64,000 nt of DNA from Ilex aquifolium (lineage: Eukaryota; Streptophyta; Magnoliopsida; Aquifoliales; Aquifoliaceae), in the NCBI GenBank assembly GCA_951799425.1, contig OX637397.1:1054001-1118000 (forward strand). The letters run 5' to 3'. Below the pieces are notes generated by a model. The model made no database searches, was not told where the DNA came from, and saw nothing but the letters and a program-made list of their open reading frames with translations. This document shows positions 1-9,043 of the stretch, in pieces. Position 1 is the first letter of the stretch; every line of letters starts with the position of its first letter. Both the position numbers and the translations under genes were made by a program.

Positions 1-144
1 GCCACTATCCTGTTTACCTCAGCTGGCGTGAAGCTTCTCAAGGCGTTTACTAAGACTGAGAAAGAAAGGGACGAGCTGAAAGAAGAGAATGCTCGCCTGA
101 GAGGAGAAGTAGCCGAGCTGAAGCAGCAACTTAAAAAGAACTAG
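1..144 (+). CDS. 3' end of a plus-strand coiled-coil reading frame (partial)
   Basis: Frame 1 is open from the window edge to a TAG at 142-144 and encodes 47 residues. The last 30 are strongly charged with a heptad-like pattern (KERDELKEENARLRGEVAEL), typical of a coiled coil. It runs opposite to the retrotransposon genes next to it and lies beyond the integrase end, where Tat-type Ty3/gypsy elements often carry extra or antisense reading frames. I infer that it belongs to the same element, since both LTRs would then enclose it, but the rest is outside the window. It could instead be the last exon of an unrelated gene. Function is unknown. Confidence 0.45.
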   Translation, partial: ATILFTSAGVKLLKAFTKTEKERDELKEENARLRGEVAELKQQLKKN

Positions 145-284
145 GAGCTCTACCTCCTTGTATTCCCTTCCCTTTCTGATTAATGAAAATGCCAGACTTC
201 GTTTAACTTTTACATCTTCCTGAATGCTTGTATCCGTGAATTCTGAATATCAGATCTTTCTTTTTGTGCATATATGAGCTGAGG

Positions 285-790
285 AACTCATTTTTCCTTT
301 CTATGAGCTGAAGAGCTCATCTCTTGTGATATGAGCTTAGGTGGCCCAAACTGACGTTTATAGGTTGAGAAGCCTATCTTGAGTTGTAGAGCTCATCTCT
401 TATCAGATGAGCTAAGGAGCTCATCCTGAATTTTATAAGCTTAGAAGCTTATCGTTTGTTTATGAGCTGAGAAGCTCATCTTGAATTTTATAAGCTTAGA
501 AGTTTATCGTTTGTTTATGAGCTGAGAAGCTCATCTTGAATTTTATAAGCTTAGAAGCTTATCGTTTGTTTATGAGCTGAGAAGCTCATCTTGAATTTTA
601 TAAGCTTAGAAGCTTATCGTTTGTTTATGAGCTGAGAAGCTCATCTTGAATTTTATAAGCTTAGAAGTTTATCGTTTGTTTATGAGCTGAGAAGCTCATC
701 TTGAATTTTATAAGCTTAGAAGCTTATCGTTTCTTCATGAGCTGAAGAGCTCATCTTGAATTGTAGCTCATTCCGTTCTTTATAAGCTGA
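285..790. repeat. Array of short palindromes, partly as 55-bp tandem repeats
   Basis: From 462 to 736 a 55-bp unit is repeated five times in tandem (starts 462, 517, 572, 627, 682), with a sixth diverged copy from 737. Each unit holds two near-perfect inverted repeats, ATGAGCTGAGAAGCTCAT and ATAAGCTTAGAAGCTTAT. Looser single palindromes of the same design occur upstream (around 285, 305, 360 and 402) and downstream (around 780). All are 18-bp stem-loops with a 4-base centre. The array lies between the integrase end and the coiled-coil frame, inside the retroelement. Tandem repeats in the 3' untranslated part are known for Tat-group elements; the hairpin design is read from the sequence. Confidence 0.85.
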
Positions 791-911
791 ATGGCTTATC
801 TTGAGCAGTAGAGCTCGTCTCATATGTGTTTTTTTTTTTTTTGAGAGCCATATGAGGATGAATCAAGAACTTGCTATTTTTTATTGAAATTAACTTTATT
901 ACAAGAAAAAC

Positions 912-2339
912 TTACTGAAATAACTTCTTAAGATGCTCGGCATTCCAAGAGTGAGGTAGGATCTTTCCTTCTTCTGTTTGTAACTCATAGTTCCCCGGCC
1001 TAATCACTCTTGAAACGACGTAGGGGCCTTCCCAGTTTGGCCCCAACTTCCCGTGCGTAGGGTCCTTTCTCGCAAGCAAAAGCCTCCTAAGCACCAAATC
1101 TCCAACCTTGAAACTTCTGTGTCTTACCTTCTTGTCGTAATATCTTGCGGTTTTTCTCTGATAACTCTGAATGCGTTGCAAAGCTTTTTCTCTCCTTTCA
1201 TCTAAGAGGTCGAGATTTAGCAGGAGGGATTCATCATTATGCTCTGGATCCGCGAGCTCGGTTCTCGGGGATGGTATCCCTATCTCTACAGGCGACACTG
1301 CTTCAGTTTCGAAAGCCAAAGCAAACGGTGTTTTCTGAGTTGCTGTCCTAGGGGTTGTTCTGTATGCCCACAACACTTTTGGGATATACTCAACCCATTT
1401 TCCCTTCAAAGACTCGAGCTTGGTCTCCAAGGCTGCTTTGATTGTCCTGATTGTCACCTCTACTTGTCCATTTGATTGTGGATGGGCTGGGGCCGAGAAA
1501 TAATTATTTATCCCCAACTCTGCACAAAACTTCTTGAACTTCGGGTTGTTAAATTGTTTCCCATTATCAGAGACGATTGCTCTAGGTACCCCAAATCTGT
1601 AAACTATAGACTTCCAAGTGAAATTCTGAACCTTTTGCTCCATGATTGTGGCCAGAGGCTCCACCTCAGCCCATTTAGTGAAATAGTCCACTCCAATTAT
1701 GATGAATTTACACTGTCCTATGCTGGTGGGAAGAGGACCAAGAATGTCCAATCCCCATTGTTGAAAGGGCCAAGGGCTTACCACCGACGTTAAGAACTCT
1801 AGTGGACAATGAGAAACATTGGCATGTACCTGACACGCCTTACATTTTTTAACCAGGTCGGTGGCATCCTTTAGTATGGTGGGCCAGTAATATCCCTGCC
1901 TCAAGGCTTTTCCTGCCAAGGTTCTAGCTTCAATATGGTTACCGCAAATTCCTTCATGGATCTCCCTAAGTATGTAATCGGCATCCTCATCCCCTACACA
2001 TCTGAGGAGAGGCATCGAGAATCCTCGCTTATATAAGTTTCCCTGTAAAATAGAAAATCGGGCTGACCTTACCCTTATCTTTGCAGCCTCCTTGGGGTCT
2101 GCTAGCAAAGTTCTGTTCTGAAGATATTCCCTAATTGAGTCCATCCAGACAGGTGGGGAAAGGACTGGGAAAACTTCCTCCTTCTCAATTCCTACTGATG
2201 GCTCCGCCAACTGTTCTACTGGTATCAACCTATCTAAATTCTCCTGTGAAGCAGTTGCTAACCTTGCCAGCGCATCTGCTCGAAAGTTCTCTGATCTGGG
2301 GACATGTATAATCTTGACTTGCACAAATTTCCTGATCAA
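912..2339 (-). pseudogene. Ty3/gypsy integrase, with end of second RNase H
   Basis: Reading frame of 475 codons with no start of its own; it continues the polyprotein after a TAG at 2345-2343. The first 40 residues finish the second RNase H domain (HVPRSENFRADALARLA). A zinc-binding HHCC region follows at about residues 130-170 (H-E-G-I-C-G-N-H, then C-K-A-C). Next is the catalytic core with the first Asp in WGLDILGPLP, the second in IVSDNGKQF and the Glu in SNGQVEV, which keeps the D,D,E order. The C-terminal part (GDLVLRRL, WEGPYVVSRV) matches the usual integrase tail. The integrase core itself is intact, but the polyprotein upstream is broken several times, so no product is expected. Confidence 0.92.
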
Positions 2340-2975
2340 CTCCTATACCTTTCTGAGGTAAAGGATCATTTTCTCGCCCTTGGCCTCGTAGGACCCCTCT
2401 ATCTGCTTCACCACGAGCAGAGAGTCACTAAAGATCTCCAGTTGTTCTGCCTCCATCGAGTGGGCAAGGTTTAACCCTGCTATGACAGCCTCGTATTCTG
2501 CGTCGTTGTTCGAGGCCTTAACCCAAACCTTAATGCATATTCAACATCTATTTCATCAGGGGAGGTCAAAATTAAGCCAGCACCGCTACCCTGGGCGTCG
2601 GCAGCTCCATTTACCGAAAGTTTCCACGTGGGGAGATCAGGTACCAGCTGCGTGGCCCCCGTGGGTGTTCCTGTAATGAAGTCAGCCAGCACTTGCCCTT
2701 TGATGGTTGTTCTTGGTTTATACCTGATATCAAACTCACTGAGCTCAATGGCACACTTAACCAGCCTACCCGAAGTCTCTGGTTTACTTAATACTTGCTT
2801 CATTGGTTGATCTGTTGAGATCTCGATAGTGTGGGCTTGGAAATATGGCCTGAGCCTCCTGGCGGTTGTGACTAAGGCTAAAACAAGCTTCTCCATCTTA
2901 GGATATCTCTCCTCTGCCCCCCCTCAGAGCTCTGCTACAATAGTAGACCGGTTGCTGAGCTCTGTCACGGTCCCT
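2340..2975 (-). pseudogene. Double RNase H region of the retroelement, frameshifted
   Basis: Between the RT stop and the integrase frame lie two RNase H-like parts. The first (about 2480-2960) has the connection motif MEKLVLAL, then STDQP and FDIRYKPR. The second starts at WKLSVNGAAD, followed by GSGAGLIL, and continues in another frame through NDAEYEAVIAGL and FSDSLLVVKQI. A run of seven C (plus strand 2917-2923) shifts the frame by one base at the start. A one-base loss at about 2517-2521 shifts it again inside the second domain, and a TAG at 2345-2343 ends it. Two RNase H domains in this order are a mark of the Tat lineage, where the second is of an archaeal-like type. Confidence 0.82.
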
Positions 2976-4001
2976 TTATAGCGCTGCGCTTGTTGAGAAA
3001 TCTGACACAGCTAGATAGAGAGTAAGGACCTCACCTTCCACCGGGCTCACCAAAGTAGGTGGGGAGCTCAGATAATTTTTCAGTGCTCTGAACGCTTCCT
3101 CACACTGGGCATCCAACTGGACGGCCTTCTTTAAGACTTGAAAGAAAGGTTGACACTTGTCGCTTGATCTGGACACGAAGCGGCTTAAGGCAGCTATTCT
3201 ACCTGTTAGGCGCTGCACCTCCCTTGTATTGGACGGAGGTTGCATGTTCAGTACTGCCTTCACCTTCTCCGGGTTCGCCTCTATTCCTCTGTTATTAACT
3301 ATGAAGCCCAGAAACTTTTCAGCAGAGACTCCAAAGGCACATCTGGCGGGATTGAGCTTCATTTTGTACTCCTTCAGGATCTGGAAAGATTCCGCCAAAT
3401 GTTTGATATGGAGCTCTGCTTTCAGTGATTTAACCAACATATCATCAATGTAAACTTCCATAGTCGTTCCGATCTGCTTCTGGAACATTTTATTCACCAA
3501 GCGCTGATAAGTGGCTCCAGCATTCTTCAACCCGAAAGGCATAACCTGGTAACAATACGTCTCTTGCTCGGTTATGAAGGAGGTCTTCTCCTGGTCATTA
3601 GGGTCCATTCTGATCTGATTATACCCGGAGAAAGCGTCCATGAAGCTGAGGAGCTCGTGACCAGTGGTGGCATCCACAATCAAATCTATCCGAGGTAAGG
3701 GGAAACTGTCCTTGGGGCAGGCCCTATTGAGGTCAGTGAAGTCAATGCAGAGGCGCCACTTGCCATTGGTCTTCTTAACGAGGACGACATTAGCTAGCCA
3801 TACTGGGTAATCCACCTCCCTAATGGCTCTAGCATGTAGAAGTTTGTTGACCTCTTCGTTAATGGTTTTTTGACACTCTAGGGCGAAACTCCTCCTCTTT
3901 TGTTTGATGGGTTTGAAGCTTGGATTCACGCTGAGCTTATGCATGATAACCGAGGATTCAATACCTTCCATGTCTTCTTGTTTCCAGGCAAACACCTCCA
4001 T
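2976..4001 (-). pseudogene. Ty3/gypsy reverse transcriptase
   Basis: An open frame of 341 codons holds the complete RT fold. The order of motifs is KKTNGKWRLCIDFTDLN, PLPRIDLIVDA, FMDAFSGYNQIRM, MPFGLKNAGATYQRLVN and YIDDMLVKS. The YIDD box carries the catalytic Asp pair, and the palm Asp in FMDAFSG is kept. It is in the same frame as the protease segment and separated from it by one TAA (4007-4005). It ends in a TAA at 2978-2976 where the RNase H should follow. All catalytic residues visible are intact, so the breaks look like later decay of a once active copy. Confidence 0.93.
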
Positions 4002-4004
4002 GTT

Positions 4005-5138
4005 TTACCTCAAAAACTGGATGAGAAGTTCATTAATCTCTCTGCTCAGCTTGGATCCTACATAAACAAGGTGCTCGGGCTCTTCATCTAGCTGTATAGG
4101 TTCTAGCTCTTCCGACGGGATTGGTCTGATTTCCAGCTCATCTCTCATGTCGAGTTCATCCAATTGGATGTTCTCAACCTCCTTCATCTTCACAGACGCC
4201 ATGTAGCATTCTCTTGCTACACGCTGGTCTCTCTGGACCACTCCGATTCCATTTTCTGTTGGAAATTTGACGACCAAGTGATAGGCAGATGGGATTGCCC
4301 TCATAGAATTAAGGGAAGGCCTTCCAAGCAGGATGTTGTATGCAGAAGGTGCATCAACCACTAGGAATTTTACGGTTGTGGTGGCTTGGCAAGGCGGGTC
4401 ACCTAGGGTGAGCACAAGTTGGATTGAGCCCAGGGGGAACACCCTTTCTCCTAAGAAACCTAGCAAGTGAGTACTTACAGGTTCGAGTTTTTTCCTTCCT
4501 ATGTCTATTTTGTCGAGTGCAGACGCAAAAATGATGTCTGCCGAGCTCCCGTTATCGATCAGAACTCGATGAACGGTTCTGTTAGCTACCACGGCTCTTA
4601 CCACCAATGGATCATCATGAGGGTATTGACATCTCTCCAAATCAGAATCTGAAAAAGTGATAGCTGTGTCTAAGCGTGGTGCTTTGGATACAATATGCAC
4701 TTCGAGAGCTTCTTCAGCTCTGATTCGTCGGAGGTGAGCTTTCCTAGCTGAGCTGGATTCTCCGCCTCCAACAAATCCTCCAGATATTAATATTACTCTG
4801 ATCTCACCTAGAGGCTGTTGATGTGGTGCAGGTGCTTGCTGTTGAGGTGGCAGCGATGGAAGAGCTCGATTCTGGGTGTCATGGGCCACAAAGCGACGTA
4901 ACTGTCCTCGTTGGATTAAGAACTCGATCTCCTTTTTTAACTGAATACAGTCATCGGTATGGTGACCATGATCCTTGTGGTAGTCACAATACTTTGTGGG
5001 GTCTCTCTTTGCTGGATCCGCCTTCATCCGAGGTGGCCACCTTAGGAACTTCTCGTTTTGGACCTCATACAGAACTTGGGATACAGCGGCGGTGAGCGGG
5101 GTGAATCGCTGAGGTTCGTATCTAGGATGTAGCTCAGG
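4005..5138 (-). pseudogene. Retroelement gag zinc knuckle and aspartic protease
   Basis: The frame continues gag after a TAG at 5141-5139. The zinc-knuckle-like motif is YCDYHKDHGHHTDDC, a variant with His in place of one Cys, as usual in this group. The retropepsin part follows with the active-site loop VLIDNGSSADII and the flap-side segment YNILLGRPSLN. Asn replaces the residue usually next to the catalytic Asp (DNGSSAD rather than DTGA or DSGA); this form is common in Tat elements. A TAA at 4007-4005 separates it from RT in the same frame. Confidence 0.85.
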
Positions 5139-6381
5139 CTACAGGGGGCCCGAGCGGTCTCTAACATTTCCTCTTCTCTTCGGGGAACAATCTCTATCCC
5201 TCCTTGGAGACCTTTCTTGCCCTTTTTCTTTCCTGGGACTTCGGTCCCTCTTCTTTTCTTCTTTTTCCTTCTCCTTCCGTGAGGATGCACTCCCCACCTT
5301 GGAAAGGAGTGCTTCTTCACCGTTTATGTATTTTTCTGTCTTGGCTAACACCTCAGTCATGCTTGCTTGAGGGTTCTTCGATATAGAGAACATCAAATCC
5401 TTTGACTGCACTCTTAATCCTGCAATGAAGGCAGTAATGACAAACTTTTCGTCCGGGACATCTACCTTCAGAGATTCTGAATTGAATCTCTGTACATAAG
5501 ATCGCAGGTTCTCATCAGGCCTCTGCTTTATATTTAATAAATGATAGCTTGGCTTCCTGTAGATTCGAGCTCCGATGAAGTGAGACACAAAGAAAATGGA
5601 GAGTTCTTTGAAAGAAGAGATCGAAGCTGGGGGGGAGCCTATTGAACCATGCTAAGGCTGACCCCTTCAAGGTGATGGCAAAGGCCCTACAACGCACAGG
5701 ATCCTGGTACCCATGCAGCTCCATCTGGTTTTTGTAGGTGTTGAGGTGATCTACGGGATCTTTTGTCCCATCGAAAACCTCTATCTGAGGTACTCTGAAC
5801 TTCGGAGGAAGGAGAAAATGCAACACCTCATGAGTGAAGGGGGATTCAGTTTGTTGCACCAATGCGTACATCGTTACTAGAGTCTTGACCTTCACTGCCT
5901 CTCTCATGTGGCTGAGCTCTTGCTGGATGTCCTTGAAGCGGTACTCCCAATATTGCTCCATTCTCTCCTGTTGGAAAGGAAGGAAATCATTTCTCTCTAG
6001 CCCTTCGTTTTGGCTTTGTGCTTCTTCATTAACCCCCCTCCTAGGCGGCTGCTGGGGTCCCTGACTGCTCTCCCCTCCTTCGTTCGCTTCCCTGAAGGGA
6101 TCAAGGTATTGTCGTTCCCTGCGAGGAAGGTCATTCTGGCCTTGCTGGGCTGGTTACGTCTGTTGAGGGCCTCATAAGAGCTTCATGAGCTCCTCGTTTT
6201 GTTGAAGTAAACGTTGATTGACTAGACGAAGGGCGTCTAGTTCATTGTTGGCGGGGGGATCCACCGTAGGCGGGTCGTCTTAAGCGGGGGGTACGAAATC
6301 ATGAAGGTTTTCCGGTTGCCTCCCACTAGTGACCTCTTGTAGATTCTGCACTCTTAGGGGATTCATTTGACTTTTACTCAT
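5139..6381 (-). pseudogene. Retroelement gag, with stops and a frameshift
   Basis: The likely start is ATG at 6381-6379, shortly after the PBS. After 33 codons the frame meets a TAA (6282-6280), and two more stops fall near 6170-6180. The conserved capsid part begins near 5961 (FDGTKDPVDHLNTYK, then RAFAITLKGSALAWFNRLPP). A run of seven G on the plus strand (5629-5635) adds one base and shifts the frame; the capsid domain resumes downstream as HFIGARIYRKPSYHLLNIKQ and RPDENLRSYVQRFN. A basic, Arg/Lys-rich tail leads to a TAG at 5141-5139. Non-functional. Confidence 0.88.
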
Positions 6382-6440
6382 GTTTCGTGTAGAGACCATC
6401 AATCACTAAAAAATCAATATATTTGTAATAAGAACTGTCA

Positions 6441-6458
6441 TTCCCACAGACGGCGCCA
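6441..6458 (-). other. Primer-binding site of the Tat-type element
   Basis: Read on the minus strand, the 18 bases after the LTR and a 3-base gap begin TGGCGCCGTCTGTGGGAA. TGG at the start pairs with the CCA end of a tRNA, and the position just inside the LTR is right for minus-strand priming. I cannot assign the tRNA with certainty. Confidence 0.75.
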
Positions 6459-6461
6459 AAC

Positions 6462-7040
6462 TGATGGTGTTATTTCACGTGAATGAGCAGTGGGTTTAGG
6501 TGCAATTGTATGGGATAGATCAGAGCTACAAGGCTCATGAGTCGGTGGATGAATGTTCTAATTATCCAAGGTGTAATGAGTGTGATACAGTAGAAATATA
6601 GTGGTTCACCGGCTGATGAGCTCGGCTAGTCCACTCTCTAATGGAGGCTCTTGCTCATTTGCCTTTATTGATGTTCTTGGAATGCTTACAGATAGTTTTC
6701 TTCACCCCCCCCCCCCCTCCACTTGGGGTAATGTACAGTACTTATAATGTTATTCCTAACCCTAAGAGATCTCTACCGAGATCCTTGCCCTTCGTTCATG
6801 GGATCCCCCTTAATTCTGGGAGGGGATCTTGGTCGATTGAGAGTTTTACACCTGGGATGTTGTTTGGCTACTGTCTTGGGAGTGCCAGCTGTTATCCAGC
6901 GGCTTTCTTATCATTTCGGCTACTATTCCGCTTGGGTGAAGCTCGAGTTCTAGTCTTCTGAGCTCTGGAGCTTCGAACCGACCTCCGGACCTGATCTCCT
7001 GGGCTGAGCTCCTACTTAGGATTAATTTTGAGTACCATCA
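6462..7040 (-). repeat. 5' LTR of the Tat-type element (579 bp)
   Basis: The segment starts TGATGGT and ends ACCATCA, a perfect 7-bp inverted repeat with the canonical TG...CA ends, and it abuts the PBS. It contains a 13-base C run at 6705-6717. A second, diverged LTR of related sequence sits alone at about 28809-29448. Shared stretches include the block around CACCGGCTGATGAGCTCGGC here and CACCAGCTCGAGAGCTCGGC there, and the matching CTTTATTGATG segments. Confidence 0.88.
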
Positions 7041-7174
7041 TATAGTACTATTATATACATAATACTCCAACATATAGGATAAGATCTAAAGCCCTAACTA
7101 CTTCTTTTGCTCGGGAAAATATTTCCACACGAGATAGTTGACAAATCACTCCTGTTTGACAGAAGTTGTTTTGA

Positions 7175-7380
7175 GCCGGAGGAATAATGATTCCCTTGTG
7201 CAAAGACAAGTATTAGATTTAGACATCTAAATAACTTTTTCGGTGTAAATAAGAAAATAATAGCAACAGCAAAAACAGCCGGAGGAATAATGATTCCTTT
7301 GTGCAAAGACAAGTATTAGATTTAGACATCTAATAACCTTTTCGGTGTAAATAAGAAAATAATAGCAACAGCAAAAAAAA
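7175..7380. repeat. 103-bp tandem duplication
   Basis: Two head-to-tail copies begin GCCGGAGGAATAATGATTCC at 7175 and 7278. They differ by only a few bases and one small indel, so the duplication is recent. Each copy ends in an A-rich tail (AATAGCAACAGCAAAAA). Confidence 0.9.
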
Positions 7381-8393
7381 TATTGAAGTTTGCAAGAAAA
7401 TTGCGGGTTAGGATGTGGCACCAGCTAGAGATGTAGAGGCTTTGGGTGAGTATGACCTTGTTTGCAGGTTATTGAAGTACTGAGCAGGTGATGCAGGTTT
7501 TACTTGGCTTGATGCTTTGTTGAATTCTCCAAAATAAGAGGATAAAATAAAGAAAAAGAGTGTTTTCATGTTTTATATCGCAGTGGAGGTGGAAGGAGTC
7601 GTAGTAATGTTTATCTTTGTTGGATTGGTTGGATAGTAAACAATGAACAGGCCCGGGCGTGAAATTAAGCAAAGAAGATACCAATACCATCATCATTTGT
7701 ACGTCGTGCCATGCCATCTAGTACCTTTTCTGTCTTGGACAGTTGGACCTGGCAACATGTTATATGTTCAATTATATGCTTTCGATTGGCGCCGGAGGAA
7801 ATTGGAAGCTCCGTCAGTGATTGTGAAAGAGGAACCAGATTTGGTCGTTTTGATTGGGACCGCGGCTGGAGCATCTTTAAGTCAATCCTCGGGGGCAAGG
7901 CATTGACAAATAGGAATAAATATTCAATATAAGGGTGATACCACTTCATCAATATCATAAGATTACTATCCAATAGAAACGCAACAAAATGGATAAAATA
8001 GACCTCATTTTTTACTTGAGTTGGTTACCAAAGAATATGGAAGAGTGGTTACTAAAATATGTAGGACTCACTTGCTATTTTATTATTGGATGGTGACATC
8101 TCAAAACCATTGTAATGAATATTTTCTCATCTAAAACAGGCTATATCCTCGCATGTAATTTTTGTCAGCTTATAATATTGTCTTGGTATTATTCCTCATT
8201 CATGGTATTTTGTAGGCAGAGAATGAAGAATCTAACTTGCATGTCATTTATATTCATCATCTTTTGTTGTGACGGAGTTATCTTTGGCCGGTCAGTCGGC
8301 TTAAGCATTTGTTTGTCATGTTTGTTTTTGGTCATTGTCTTGTCATGTTATTCAACCACTATATATAATGTACCAAAAACTTCCTCCCACAAT

Positions 8394-8394
8394 A

Positions 8395-8451
<57 letters not shown>
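8394..8451. repeat. (TC)n microsatellite
   Basis: About 27 uninterrupted TC units, located roughly 600 bp upstream of the NPF start codon. Confidence 0.95.
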
Positions 8452-8456
<5 letters not shown>

Positions 8457-9043
8457 CTTGTGGTTGGTAGGAGCACCCTGTGCCATGGTAATCATTCATT
8501 AATACCGTTATTACGTAGTTTCAGCTGTGTAAAAGCTTATTTTGTTCAGCTTAGATGAGATTTCCCACTCCTGTTCTTTGCTCCTTGGGCTTAGTGGTTG
8601 AATTGTTTGTGGTACCGATATATAAACTTTTGCCAACCAATGGCTAGAGCATTTCATCAGTCTGAAAGTTTGCCATTAACTTAGGTCCAACAAATTTCCA
8701 AAAATTCATTGACCTCGGTATTTAGTACTCTAGTAGGAATCATATTTCTTGATAGTAACTAATATGTGATTTTCTTTTTTTTTTTGTTTGGGGGGGGGGG
8801 GATATCTCTCCAGAAATACCAAAAGCAACAATCAGAATTTAACCAAAAAAGTAAACAATTTGAATCTAACTCTTTATAACAAGAAATACTACTACAAGGC
8901 TAAGAATTGTTCTAGATCTCCCTCTCTCTCCATCTACCCCCGAGTAAATATTTGTTTTTGGTTGTGCATACAGTTATACTATAATATGTTGTGTGGTGTC
9001 CTCAAATTTCTCTAATGTTCATATATTTATACATGTCTAGGGA

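Larger units (their letters stand above)
145..7040 (-). mobile_element. Decayed Ty3/gypsy LTR retrotransposon, Tat-type
   Basis: Reading leftwards from the LTR at 6462-7040, the order is PBS, gag, aspartic protease, reverse transcriptase, RNase H, a second RNase H-like domain and integrase. Integrase after RT places it in Ty3/gypsy. A second RNase H domain (start GSGAGLILTSP) and a long non-coding stretch after integrase are typical of the Tat group. The element is dead: gag has stops at 6282-6280 and near 6170-6180 and a frameshift at 5629-5635; pol has stops at 5141-5139, 4007-4005, 2978-2976 and 2345-2343 and frameshifts at 2917-2923 and about 2517-2521. The 3' LTR is not in the window. 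The bases after the LTR (7041-7045, tatag) may be a target duplication, but the partner copy is off the edge. Confidence 0.93.
7041..9043. other. Spacer upstream of the NPF gene
   Basis: No convincing gene is present. Short open frames at 7643-7973 occur on both strands but resemble no known protein and lack splice context. The stretch holds a 103-bp tandem duplication (7175-7380), a TC microsatellite (8394-8451) and a 12-base G run (8790-8801). The core promoter of the NPF gene should lie in the last few hundred bases; I cannot point to a clear TATA box. Confidence 0.5.

Noticed and set aside
462-736. CRISPR-like array
   Set aside because: The units are tandem with no variable spacers, and the window is a plant genome.
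5042-5320. 92-codon basic frame on the minus strand
   Set aside because: It overlaps the gag tail in another frame; the gag frame carries the family motifs.
7643-7973. Open frames on both strands upstream of the NPF gene
   Set aside because: They overlap each other, match no family and show no splice context.
8115-8558. 147-codon plus-strand frame
   Set aside because: Its core is the translated TC microsatellite (Ser-Leu repeat); no conserved part.
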